A stretch of 64,000 nucleotides of DNA from Hyphomicrobiales bacterium (GTDB taxonomy: Bacteria > Pseudomonadota > Alphaproteobacteria > Rhizobiales > MH13): the NCBI GenBank assembly GCA_017642935.1, contig JAEPOK010000001.1:310001-374000 (forward strand). The letters are read 5' to 3'. Below the pieces are notes generated by a model that did no database searches, was not told where the DNA came from, and was given only the letters and a program-made list of their open reading frames with translations. Of the stretch, positions 43,565 to 52,019 are shown in pieces. A program made the translations under genes and the position numbers. Each line of letters begins with the position of its first letter. Position 1 is the first letter of the stretch.

Positions 43565-44638
43565 ATGGCCCATTTTCAAAGCCAGTTTGAAGCTCAAAGT
43601 GCAGCTGTTCGCGTGCGCTTTGGTGCTGGCTTGCGCCACAAGATCGAGGAGGAAATCGACCGGCTTGGCTGCACACGGGCGCTGGTGCTTTCCACGCCTC
43701 CTCAGGCCGACAGCGCGTTGGATATGGCCGCCAGCCTCAACGGCAAGGCCGCCGGCGTTTTTACCAAGGCTGCCATGCACACCCCGGTTAATGTGACGGC
43801 GGATGCCATCGCCCATGCGCAGAGCGTGGAGGCCGACTGCCTGGTGGCGCTGGGTGGTGGATCGACGACGGGCCTTGGCAAAGCCATTGCCTATCAGACG
43901 GATCTGCCGCAGATCGTGATCCCCACCACCTATGCCGGTTCCGAAGCGACCGCCATTCTTGGCCAGACCGAAGATGGCGTGAAGACCACGGTCACCGACC
44001 CCAAAATCCAACCTGAAGTCATTCTTTATGATGCGGAGCTGGTAGCGACACTGCCGGTGCCGATGACAGTGACGAGCGCGCTCAATGCCATGGCCCATGC
44101 GGCGGAGGCGCTTTACGCGGTGAACCGCAACCCGGTCTCCACCATGCTCGCCATTGAAGGGCTGTCTGCTTTCCAGCGCGCCCTGCCCAAGGTGATCGAC
44201 AACCCTCAGGATATCGAAGCCCGTGGCGAGACGCTTTACGGCGCCTGGCTCTGCGGTACGGTGCTTGGTCAGGTCGGGATGGCGCTGCACCATAAGCTTT
44301 GCCATACGCTGGGTGGCTCCTTCGACCTGCCGCACGCCGAGACCCATGCAGTCGTTTTGCCCCATGCCATTGCCTACAATGCCCGCGCGGTGGCCGATCA
44401 GCTTCAGCCGATCTGCGACATCTTCGGTGGCACGAACGCCGGCCAATCCCTGCACGATTTTGCAGAACAAGTTAGCGCGCCGACAGCGTTGAAAGATCTG
44501 GGGCTCAACGAGAGTGATCTCGACAGAGCCGGCGATCTTGCCACCAGCAAGCCTTATCCGAACCCGCGCCCTGTGGAGCGCGACGCGATCCGCACGCTTT
44601 TGCAGGCCGCCTGGGCCGGTGACCCCCCCGTTCTTTGA
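43565..44638 (+). CDS. Maleylacetate reductase
   Basis: A 357-residue iron-alcohol-dehydrogenase-fold enzyme that reduces maleylacetate to 3-oxoadipate with NAD(P)H. The family pattern is clear: VALGGGSTTGLGKAIAY (nucleotide site), PTTYAGSEATAILGQT, and HHKLCHTLGGSFDLPHAETHAVVLPHA. The start is ATG 43565 with GGGAGG 5 bp before it; a codon 15 residues upstream is discarded. It is the first gene of the LysR-controlled cluster, but is separated from its partner dioxygenase by the importer genes. Confidence 0.9.
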   Translation: MAHFQSQFEAQSAAVRVRFGAGLRHKIEEEIDRLGCTRALVLSTPPQADSALDMAASLNGKAAGVFTKAAMHTPVNVTADAIAHAQSVEADCLVALGGGSTTGLGKAIAYQTDLPQIVIPTTYAGSEATAILGQTEDGVKTTVTDPKIQPEVILYDAELVATLPVPMTVTSALNAMAHAAEALYAVNRNPVSTMLAIEGLSAFQRALPKVIDNPQDIEARGETLYGAWLCGTVLGQVGMALHHKLCHTLGGSFDLPHAETHAVVLPHAIAYNARAVADQLQPICDIFGGTNAGQSLHDFAEQVSAPTALKDLGLNESDLDRAGDLATSKPYPNPRPVERDAIRTLLQAAWAGDPPVL

Positions 44639-44678
44639 CACCCAAGAAAAATCGAAACTGATCATCTGGGAGGATGAC

Positions 44679-45944
44679 ATGATCACACGCCGCACACTTT
44701 TGAAGAGCACCGCCGCTGCTGCCGCAGTTAGTGCGTTCCCTATGCCCGCCATCGCGCAAGGCTCGCGCATCAAGCTGGGTTACGTTAGCCCGCAATCGGG
44801 GCCGCTGGCAGCCTTCGCTGAGGCTGACAATTTCATCCTCTCCAATTTCGCGCAGTCCGCGGTTGCGGACAATTTCGAGGTGATCGTCAAGGATAGCCAG
44901 TCCAACCCCAACCGTGCGGCGGATGTGGCGCAGGAACTCATCATCGATGATGAGGTGGACATGCTTCTGGTGGCGTCGACCCCCGAAACCACGAATCCGG
45001 TGGCCACGACAGCCGAGTCGGAAGGCGTGCCGGTGATTTCGACGGTGGCGCCTTGGCAGCCCTGGTTCATCGGCCAGCAGGGCAATCCTGGAAACCCAGA
45101 AAGCTGGGAACCGTTCGACTACGCCTACCACTTCTTCTGGGGACTTGAAGATGTCATCTCCGTCTTCACCGCCATGTGGTCGCAGCTTGATACCAACAAG
45201 TCGGTCGGCGGCCTCTTCCCCAATGACGGCGACGGCAATGCCTGGGGCGATCCCAATGTCGGCTTCCCGCCGGTGCTGGATGCGCAGGGCTATACGCTGA
45301 CCGATCCGGGTCGCTACCAGAACCTGACGGACGATTTCTCTGCCCAAATCAATGCCTTCAAGCAGGGCAATGTGGAGATCGTGACCGGCGTGCCGATCCC
45401 ACCGGATTTCACCACCTTCTGGAACCAGGCCAAGCAGCAGGGCTTCACACCCAAGGCTGCGTCCATCGGTAAGGCGATCCTTTTCCCGCAGGCCGTGGAA
45501 GCCTTGGGGGACAGCGGCCACAACCTTTCTTCCGAGGTCTGGTGGTCGCCAAGTCATCCCTTCTCCTCCTCCATCAACGGGTTGACGGCCGGCCAGGTCG
45601 CTGAGGCCTACACCGGCGAAACCGGCAAGCAATGGACCCAGCCGATCGGTTTTGTGCACGCCCTGTTTGAGCTGGCTGTCGATGTGATGGGCCGGGTCGA
45701 CGATAGCAGCGATGGTGACGCCGTCGCTGAAGCGATCGCAGCCTCAAACCTCAACACCATCGTCGGGCCCATTGCGTTCAATGGCGCCGGTTTGCCGCCC
45801 TTTGCGGCGCGCAACATTTGCAAAACGCCGCTTGTCGGCGGCCAATGGCGCCTGAATGACGGCGGCGGCTACGACCTCGTCATCGTCGACAACTCTGATC
45901 AACCGTCGATCCCGATCGGCGGGACGATGGAAGAGATTTCCTAG
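44679..45944 (+). CDS. Branched-chain-type ABC substrate-binding protein for an aromatic compound
   Basis: A 421-residue LivK/Leu-Ile-Val-type binding protein. A twin-arginine-like signal peptide (MITRRTLLKSTAAAAAVSAFPMPAIAQ) precedes the mature opening IKLGYVSPQSGPLAAFAEAD, and RAADVAQELIIDDEVDMLLVASTPETTNP follows. Type-1 Liv-like binders next to aromatic catabolic genes commonly bind aromatic acids. The ligand is inferred from context, probably a hydroxybenzoate or resorcinol-type compound. A hairpin with a T-run follows the stop. Confidence 0.85.
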   Translation: MITRRTLLKSTAAAAAVSAFPMPAIAQGSRIKLGYVSPQSGPLAAFAEADNFILSNFAQSAVADNFEVIVKDSQSNPNRAADVAQELIIDDEVDMLLVASTPETTNPVATTAESEGVPVISTVAPWQPWFIGQQGNPGNPESWEPFDYAYHFFWGLEDVISVFTAMWSQLDTNKSVGGLFPNDGDGNAWGDPNVGFPPVLDAQGYTLTDPGRYQNLTDDFSAQINAFKQGNVEIVTGVPIPPDFTTFWNQAKQQGFTPKAASIGKAILFPQAVEALGDSGHNLSSEVWWSPSHPFSSSINGLTAGQVAEAYTGETGKQWTQPIGFVHALFELAVDVMGRVDDSSDGDAVAEAIAASNLNTIVGPIAFNGAGLPPFAARNICKTPLVGGQWRLNDGGGYDLVIVDNSDQPSIPIGGTMEEIS

Positions 45945-45955
45945 GCATTCCAAAC

Positions 45956-45994
45956 GCGTACGGCGCAAGCCTGTGCCGTACGCTCCCCTTTTTT
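45956..45994 (+). terminator. Hairpin with T-run after the aromatic binding-protein gene
   Basis: GCGTACGGC (45956-45964) pairs perfectly with GCCGTACGC (45975-45983). The run TTTTTT (45989-45994) follows, 5 bases after the stem. It is likely a partial terminator that raises binding-protein expression above the downstream ATPase genes. Confidence 0.65.
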
Positions 45995-46016
45995 ACCAAG
46001 CCGCCGGGAGCGAGCC

Positions 46017-46736
46017 ATGAGCATGCTTGCCTTGCAGAATGTGTCGAAAAGCTTTGGTGCTTTGAAAGTGACGGACGATGTCAGTTTCGATGTGCCGGAG
46101 GGGCAGGCGCTCGGCATCATCGGTCCGAACGGTGCAGGCAAGTCGACACTCTTCAACCTCATCACGGGCAATCTGCCCGCTGATAAGGGGAGCGTTCATT
46201 TCGAAGGGCGCGACGTCACGAAAGTGCCAGCGATGCAACGCTGCATTTCGGGCGTCGGGAGGTCGTTTCAGATCCCGCAACCTTTCACGCATCTCACCGT
46301 CTACGAAAACTTGGTGGTGGCGGCGACATTTGGCCGACAGCGAACCGAGAACGAAGTGATGCGCCAGTGCGCTGTGATCTTGGAGCGCACCGAGCTGATC
46401 GGCAAAGCCAATCAGACCTCCGGCTCCTTGTCATTGCTGGAACGCAAGCGGCTGGAACTGGCGCGGGCCATGGCGACCCATCCGAAACTTCTGCTGCTTG
46501 ATGAAATCGCTGGCGGGCTCACCGAAGGCGAATGCCACGCGCTGGTGGAGACCATCAAAGCCATCCATGCAGAAGGCGTCACGATCATTTGGATCGAGCA
46601 TGTGTTGCATGCGCTCAACTCGGTGGTGGATCGCCTGCTTGTGCTCGATTTCGGCAAGGTGATCGGCGTCGGCGACCCCGAAACGATCATGGAGTCCAAA
46701 GAAGTCAAAGAGATCTATTTGGGGATCGAAATCTGA
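46017..46736 (+). CDS. Liv-type ABC ATPase 1 (LivG family)
   Basis: A 239-residue ATPase: Walker A GPNGAGKST, Walker B LLLLDEIAGGL, and H-loop WIEHVLHAL. The signature is LSLLERKRLELARAM where LSGGQ is expected, a variant found in LivG proteins of aromatic importers and also seen with LSLLD. It forms the importer with the next three genes. The stop and next start overlap by one base (TGATG). Confidence 0.9.
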   Translation: MSMLALQNVSKSFGALKVTDDVSFDVPEGQALGIIGPNGAGKSTLFNLITGNLPADKGSVHFEGRDVTKVPAMQRCISGVGRSFQIPQPFTHLTVYENLVVAATFGRQRTENEVMRQCAVILERTELIGKANQTSGSLSLLERKRLELARAMATHPKLLLLDEIAGGLTEGECHALVETIKAIHAEGVTIIWIEHVLHALNSVVDRLLVLDFGKVIGVGDPETIMESKEVKEIYLGIEI

Positions 46737-47443
46737 TGGCGCTTCTGACGACCAAAAATCTCACCGCCCATTATGGCGATTTCCAAGCGCTGTTTGGCGT
46801 GGATATTGACCTCAACGAGGGTGAAACCATTGCCATCATCGGCGCGAATGGTGCCGGCAAAACAACGCTCATGCGGTCCATCGCGGGCGTGCTGATAAAT
46901 GATCGCGAGACGGTGTCGTTCGATGGAAGCGCCATCGGCAATGCGACCGCAGATGCCATCATGGCGATGGGTGTGGCTATGGTCCCAGAGGGCCGGCGCT
47001 TGTTTCCATCTCTGTCGGTGGAAGAGAACCTGCTGATCGGCACGTATGGCCGCAAAACGGGCGGTCACTGGAACCTGGAGACGGTTTACGACCTCTTCCC
47101 TATCCTCAAGGAACGCCGCGACAATCCGGGCACAGCCCTTTCTGGCGGCCAGCAACAGATGGTCGCCATTGGCCGGGCGCTGATGAGCAATCCGCGTGTG
47201 CTCTTGTGCGATGAAATTTCGCTCGGTCTCGCGCCGGTCGTGATCCGCGACATCTACAAGGCGGTGCCGAAAATCAAGGAAGCGGGCGCCTCTCTCATCG
47301 TTGTGGAACAGGACATCGGCCAGGCGATGCAGGTCGCCGACCGCGTTTACTGCATGATGGAAGGCCGCGTGACGCTGTCTGGCACGCCTGATGAACTCTC
47401 TCGCGAGGCCATCCACGACGCCTATTTTGGAGCAGCGGCATGA
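46736..47443 (+). CDS. Liv-type ABC ATPase 2 (LivF family)
   Basis: A 235-residue ATPase of the LivF group, with Walker A GANGAGKTT, signature LSGGQQQMVAIGRAL, Walker B VLLCDEISLGL, and H-loop VVEQDIGQA, where the H-loop His is replaced by Gln (usual in LivF). ATG 46736 is used. Its stop overlaps the permease start (ATGA). Confidence 0.9.
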   Translation: MALLTTKNLTAHYGDFQALFGVDIDLNEGETIAIIGANGAGKTTLMRSIAGVLINDRETVSFDGSAIGNATADAIMAMGVAMVPEGRRLFPSLSVEENLLIGTYGRKTGGHWNLETVYDLFPILKERRDNPGTALSGGQQQMVAIGRALMSNPRVLLCDEISLGLAPVVIRDIYKAVPKIKEAGASLIVVEQDIGQAMQVADRVYCMMEGRVTLSGTPDELSREAIHDAYFGAAA

Positions 47444-48303
47444 TTTGGATCGACACTATCCTCCAAGGCATTCTGCTCGGCGGGCTGTACGCCCTGTTCG
47501 CGGCCGGTCTGTCGCTGGTTTTCGGCATCATGCGGCTGGTGAACCTTGCCCATGGCGATCTCATCGTGATGGGGGCTTATCTCATCCTGCTGCTTGTCAC
47601 GATGACGGGCCTTTCGCCCTTTATCGCGGCGGCGGTGGCGATCCCGTTCATGTTCCTGCTCGGCTACGGCCTGCAGAAATACATGCTCAACCGCGTGTTG
47701 GGCGAAGACATCCTGCCGCCCCTGCTGGTGACGTTCGGCCTCTCGGTTGTGCTGCAAAACGCGCTGCTGGAAGGCTTTTCCGCCGACAGCCAACGCTTAC
47801 CGACCGGCGCCCTGTCCACGGCGTCGGTTGAGGTGGCGGGGATCAATTTAGGCGTTCTGCCATTGCTCACGTTCGGCTCGGCGATTCTGGTGATCGTCGC
47901 GCTCAACTGGCTGTTCTATCGCACCGAGCTTGGCCGGGCGTTTCGCGCGACATCCGATGATGCGACCACCGCGAGCCTGATGGGCATCAAGCCGGCCAAT
48001 ATTTTTGCCAAGGCGACCGGCATCGCGATGATCATCGTGACCATCGCCGCGCTCTATCTTGGCATGCGGTCCAACTTCGACCCGAACATTGGTCCGGCCC
48101 GCCTCATTTACGCGTTCGAGGCGGTGATCATCGGTGGGCTCGGCTCGCTCTGGGGCACGCTGCTCGGTGGAATCATCATCGGCGTCGCACAGACGGTTGG
48201 CGCGGCCATCAATCCCGAATGGCAGATCTTGGCCGGACACGTCGCCTTCCTGGTGGTGCTCTTGATCCGTCCGCGCGGCTTGTTCCCACGGGCTGTGGAT
48301 TAG
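47440..48303 (+). CDS. Liv-type ABC permease 1 (LivH family)
   Basis: A 287-residue permease with 8 helices and the LivH opening ILQGILLGGLYALFAAGLSLVFGIMRLVNLAHGDLIVMGAY shown in parts (LAHGDLIVMGAY). The C-terminal GGLGSLWGTLLGGIIIGVAQ is also typical. It pairs with the next gene product. GGAGCGGG precedes the next start 10 bp on. Confidence 0.9.
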   Translation: MIWIDTILQGILLGGLYALFAAGLSLVFGIMRLVNLAHGDLIVMGAYLILLLVTMTGLSPFIAAAVAIPFMFLLGYGLQKYMLNRVLGEDILPPLLVTFGLSVVLQNALLEGFSADSQRLPTGALSTASVEVAGINLGVLPLLTFGSAILVIVALNWLFYRTELGRAFRATSDDATTASLMGIKPANIFAKATGIAMIIVTIAALYLGMRSNFDPNIGPARLIYAFEAVIIGGLGSLWGTLLGGIIIGVAQTVGAAINPEWQILAGHVAFLVVLLIRPRGLFPRAVD

Positions 48304-48313
48304 GAGCGGGACC

Positions 48314-49417
48314 ATGGATGATCACACAACTCCCTACGCTGTTCACACTGGCACGAAAGTTTCGAAGATCGCAGGTATCCTTGGCCTTTTTCTGATCGTG
48401 GTGCTCGTGGCGCTGCCGGCTTTCGCCTCGCGCAGCCTGATCCAAGACATGTTCTTCATCCTCACCATGCTGGTGCTGGCGCAGTTCTGGAACCTGCTTG
48501 CAGGCTATGGTGGCCTCGTTTCCATTGGCCAGCAGGCCTTTGTCGGTATCGGCGCCTACGCCATGTTCGGCGTCGTGATTTTGGCAGGGCTCGACCCCAT
48601 CCCCGCCATCCTGCTTGGTGGCGTCGTGGCGGTGCTTCTTGCCATCCCCACGGCCTTTTTTGCCTTCCGATTACAGGGTGCCTATTTCGCCATCGGCACC
48701 TGGGTCATTGCCGAGGTCGTTCGCCTCATAACCTCGCAGTGGCAGGCGATTGGCGGCGGCACGGGCACCTCCCTCCCGCGCTCCGCCACCCGCGAGTTGA
48801 TGTTCGCCGAAGCCATCGAAAGTCTCTTCGGCGTGCGCAGCGCGGCAGCACGCGACATCCTCTCTTACTGGCTGGCCGTCATCTTGGCCGTGGCCACCAT
48901 CGGCGGCATCTACTGGCTGCTGCGCACCAAGCGCGGCCTCGCCCTGGCGGCGGTGCGCGACAACATTGAGGCGGCGAAATCGGTCGGCGTCGACGCAGGG
49001 CGTATGAAGTGGGTGGTGTTCCTGGTCGCCGCTTTCGGCACGGGCATCGCTGGCGCGCTGATCTATCTGCAAAAGGCGCGCATCTCGCCGGACGCGGCTT
49101 TCTCGGTCACCGACTGGACGGCCTACGTCATCTTCATCGTGGTGATCGGGGGCATCGGCACCATCGAGGGTCCGATCGTTGGCGTGCTCGTCTTCTTCAT
49201 CCTGCAATCGCTGCTCGCCGACTACGGCACCTGGTACCTGATGCTGCTCGGTATCATCGGCATCATTATCATGCTTTTCGCGCCGAAAGGCCTGTGGGGC
49301 CTGATCTCCGCGCGCACTGGCGTGGAGCTTTTCCCCGTGCGCCGGCGGCTGACGGGCGGCGCGCTGGACATCCAAAAACCAAAGACAAAACAGACTGAGG
49401 AAGCACCTAATGGCTGA
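48314..49417 (+). CDS. Liv-type ABC permease 2 (LivM family)
   Basis: A 367-residue LivM-type permease with about ten helices. Family motifs include NLLAGYGGLVSIGQQAFVGIGAYA, AVRDNIEAAKSVGVDAGRMKWVVF (coupling loop) and GGIGTIEGPIVGVLVFF. A polar C-terminal tail of about 20 residues overlaps the hydroxylase start by 8 bp, joining transport and catabolic genes in one transcript. Confidence 0.9.
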   Translation: MDDHTTPYAVHTGTKVSKIAGILGLFLIVVLVALPAFASRSLIQDMFFILTMLVLAQFWNLLAGYGGLVSIGQQAFVGIGAYAMFGVVILAGLDPIPAILLGGVVAVLLAIPTAFFAFRLQGAYFAIGTWVIAEVVRLITSQWQAIGGGTGTSLPRSATRELMFAEAIESLFGVRSAAARDILSYWLAVILAVATIGGIYWLLRTKRGLALAAVRDNIEAAKSVGVDAGRMKWVVFLVAAFGTGIAGALIYLQKARISPDAAFSVTDWTAYVIFIVVIGGIGTIEGPIVGVLVFFILQSLLADYGTWYLMLLGIIGIIIMLFAPKGLWGLISARTGVELFPVRRRLTGGALDIQKPKTKQTEEAPNG

Positions 49418-51170
49418 TATCTCCACAGACGTACTCATCATCGGCACCGGCCCCGCCGGGTCTGCCACGGCGGCGCTTCTTTCCAGCTATGGTATCGAGA
49501 ACATGGCGGTGAACCGCTACCGTTGGCTTGCCAATACGCCGCGCGCGCACATCACCAACCAGCGCACGATGGAAGTGCTGCGCGACCTTGGCCAGGAGGT
49601 TGAGGACGAGGCTTATCTGTTCGCCGCTGAGCAGGAACTGATGGGCGAAAACGTCTTCTGCGAAAGTCTGGCCGGTGAAGAAATCGGCCGCATGAAAAGC
49701 TGGGGCAATCACCCCATGTCAAAGGCGGAGCATCTGCTTTCCTCGCCGACTTTTATGAACGATTTGCCGCAAACGATGATGGAGCCGCTGCTCTTCAAGA
49801 CGGCCTGTTCGCGCGGCACGCAGGCACGCATGTCCACTGAGTACTTGCGCCATGAACAGGATGCCGATGGTGTTACCACCACCTGTTTGGATCGGCTCAG
49901 CGGCAAAGAGATCACGATCCGCTCGAGATACTTGATCGGTGCCGATGGCGGCAACTCGAAGGTGGCGGAGCTGGAAAACCTGCCCTTCGAAGGCGAGATG
50001 GGTGTCGGCGGCTCAATGAACATCATCTTCAAGGCCGACCTCTCGAAATATGTCGCCCACCGTCCCTCGGTTCTGTATTGGGTGGTTCAGCCGGGCGCCG
50101 ATGTCGGCGGCATCGGCATGGGGCTGGTGCGTATGGTGCGGCCCTGGAACGAGTGGCTGATCGTTTGGGGTTACGACATCAATCAGCCTGCGCCTGAGGT
50201 GACTGATGAGTTTGCCACCAAGGTCGTGCGCGATCTGGTCGGTGATCAGAGCGTTGAGCCGGAAATCACATCGGTTTCGACGTGGACGGTGAACAACAAA
50301 TACGCCACCAGCATGCAGGCCGGCCGTGTGTTCATCATGGGCGATGCGGCCCACCGTCATCCGCCGTCCAATGGGCTTGGATCCAACACGTCAATCCAGG
50401 ACTCCTTCAATCTGGCGTGGAAGCTGGCGGCTGTTCTCAAAGGCCAGGCGGGTGAAAGCCTGCTCGACAGCTATTCCGAAGAGCGCGCGCCGGTGGCCAA
50501 GCAGATCGTGACCCGTGCCAACCAATCGATCGGCGAATTCGGACCGATTTTTGAGGCGCTTGGTCTAACGGAGTCCACCGACCCGGAGGTGATGCAGGCC
50601 AATATGGACAAGCGCTGCGATGCTAATATGGAGGCTGAACAGCAGCGTGCAGCGATCCGCGAGGCCATCGCGTTCAAGAAGTACGAGTTCGACGCCCACG
50701 GCGTTGAGATGAACCAGCGCTACAAATCCTCAGCCATCGTGACGGACGGGCAGATGGAGCCTGCGTTTGAGTTGGACGCCGAACTGCATTACCAGCCGAC
50801 CACCTGGCCTGGTGCACGTATCCCGCATGCTTGGGTCTACGATCATGATGGTGGCAAGCACTCGACGCTCGACCTGGTCGGGCGCGGACAGTTCACGATC
50901 CTCACTGGGATCAATGGCGAGGCCTGGGCTGAAGCCGCTGCAAAGGTTGGGGACGCATTGGGCCTCGATATTCGCGCCCATGTGATCGGGCCGCGCCGGG
51001 ATATCATCGACCATCATGGCGATTGGGCCCGCGCTCGCGAGGTCAATGAGGCGGGCTGCGTGTTGGTGCGCCCCGACCAGCATGTCGCGTGGCGCGCGGA
51101 GGATATGGCCGACAATCCGGAAGTTGAGCTCACCCGTGTTCTGACCACCCTGTTGCACCGCGCAAACTAG
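49410..51170 (+). CDS. FAD-dependent phenol hydroxylase (TfdB/PheA class)
   Basis: A 586-residue single-component flavin monooxygenase that would hydroxylate a phenol with NAD(P)H and O2. The FAD motif GTGPAGSATA is at residues 12-21, TPRAHITNQRTMEVLRDLG follows, then DG motif YLIGADGGNS and the second FAD motif GDAAHRHPP. The N-terminal 200 residues closely recall TfdB (2,4-dichlorophenol hydroxylase) and related resorcinol-type hydroxylases. The next gene suggests hydroxyquinol (benzene-1,2,4-triol) as product, for which resorcinol is the simplest substrate. The exact substrate is inferred. Confidence 0.87.
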   Translation: MADISTDVLIIGTGPAGSATAALLSSYGIENMAVNRYRWLANTPRAHITNQRTMEVLRDLGQEVEDEAYLFAAEQELMGENVFCESLAGEEIGRMKSWGNHPMSKAEHLLSSPTFMNDLPQTMMEPLLFKTACSRGTQARMSTEYLRHEQDADGVTTTCLDRLSGKEITIRSRYLIGADGGNSKVAELENLPFEGEMGVGGSMNIIFKADLSKYVAHRPSVLYWVVQPGADVGGIGMGLVRMVRPWNEWLIVWGYDINQPAPEVTDEFATKVVRDLVGDQSVEPEITSVSTWTVNNKYATSMQAGRVFIMGDAAHRHPPSNGLGSNTSIQDSFNLAWKLAAVLKGQAGESLLDSYSEERAPVAKQIVTRANQSIGEFGPIFEALGLTESTDPEVMQANMDKRCDANMEAEQQRAAIREAIAFKKYEFDAHGVEMNQRYKSSAIVTDGQMEPAFELDAELHYQPTTWPGARIPHAWVYDHDGGKHSTLDLVGRGQFTILTGINGEAWAEAAAKVGDALGLDIRAHVIGPRRDIIDHHGDWARAREVNEAGCVLVRPDQHVAWRAEDMADNPEVELTRVLTTLLHRAN

Positions 51171-51179
51171 GAGCTTTCC

Positions 51180-52019
51180 ATGGCCTTGTTCACCGAAGAA
51201 ACATCAGAAAGCGCCGTTAACAGCCGCATGGGCGAGGACATCAACCCCCGCTTGGCGACGGTGATGGCATCGCTGGTGAAGCATCTGCACGCTTTCGCCA
51301 AAGATGTGGAACTGACCCAGGACGAGTGGGGCGTTGCCATCGACTTCCTGACCCGAACGGGCCAGATGTGCGACGAGAACCGCCAGGAGTTCATCCTGCT
51401 TAGCGACACGCTCGGCGTCTCGATGTTGGTGGATGCCATCAACCATCGCCGGCCAAGCGGCGCGACCGAAAACACAGTGCTCGGCCCGTTCCATGTGGTC
51501 GATGCCCCGCACTATCCAATGGGGCAAAACATATCGCTTGATGGCAAAGGCGAGAGCTGCCTGTTCGAGGGCCGTGTTCTCGACCGGCAAGGCAATGCCA
51601 TCGCGAACGCAACCATCGATGTCTGGTGCGACAATGCCGATGGGTTCTACGATGTGCAGCAGCCGGACGTTCAGCCGAAGTTCAACAATCGCGGCATCTT
51701 CACGACCGGTGCCGATGGTGCTTACAGCTTTCGTGGCATTCGGCCCGTCGCCTATCCGATTCCCGATGACGGCCCGGTGGGGCAGATGCTGGCTGCGCTT
51801 GGCCGCCATCCCAACCGGCCGGCGCACATGCATTTCATCGTCAGCGCGCCGGGTTATGAGCGCATCATCACCCACACCTTTGTTGATGGCGATGAGTGGC
51901 TGACGTCGGACGCGGTTTTCGGGGTCAAGGCTTCGCTGATTTCGACCATGGAACCGGGCGAGGAGGGTGATACGATGTGGAAATCCTCTTTCGATTTCAT
52001 CATGGTAGAGCAAGACTAA
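51180..52019 (+). CDS. Intradiol dioxygenase, hydroxyquinol 1,2-dioxygenase-like
   Basis: A 279-residue non-haem Fe(III) intradiol dioxygenase. The N-terminal dimerisation domain (about 1-100) is followed by the catalytic domain with likely iron ligands Y157 (DGFYD), Y192 (AYPIP), H216 and H218 (RPAHMHF). Length and the NPRLATVMASLVKHLHAFAKDVELTQDEW start match hydroxyquinol 1,2-dioxygenases more than catechol ones. It opens hydroxyquinol to maleylacetate (via 3-hydroxy-cis,cis-muconate), the substrate of the reductase at 43565. GGAGCT before ATG. The next gene starts directly after its stop. Confidence 0.88.
   Translation: MALFTEETSESAVNSRMGEDINPRLATVMASLVKHLHAFAKDVELTQDEWGVAIDFLTRTGQMCDENRQEFILLSDTLGVSMLVDAINHRRPSGATENTVLGPFHVVDAPHYPMGQNISLDGKGESCLFEGRVLDRQGNAIANATIDVWCDNADGFYDVQQPDVQPKFNNRGIFTTGADGAYSFRGIRPVAYPIPDDGPVGQMLAALGRHPNRPAHMHFIVSAPGYERIITHTFVDGDEWLTSDAVFGVKASLISTMEPGEEGDTMWKSSFDFIMVEQD

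Noticed and set aside
43517-44773. Long minus-strand open frame (418 codons) over maleylacetate reductase
   Set aside because: Antisense to a clear enzyme gene. Arg/His/Gly-rich with no family pattern, as expected of high-GC shadow frames.
46017-47443. Variant LivG signature (LSLLE) and LivF H-loop Gln as an unusual asymmetric pair
   Set aside because: Both variants are common in Liv-type ATPases, so they do not mark this operon as special.
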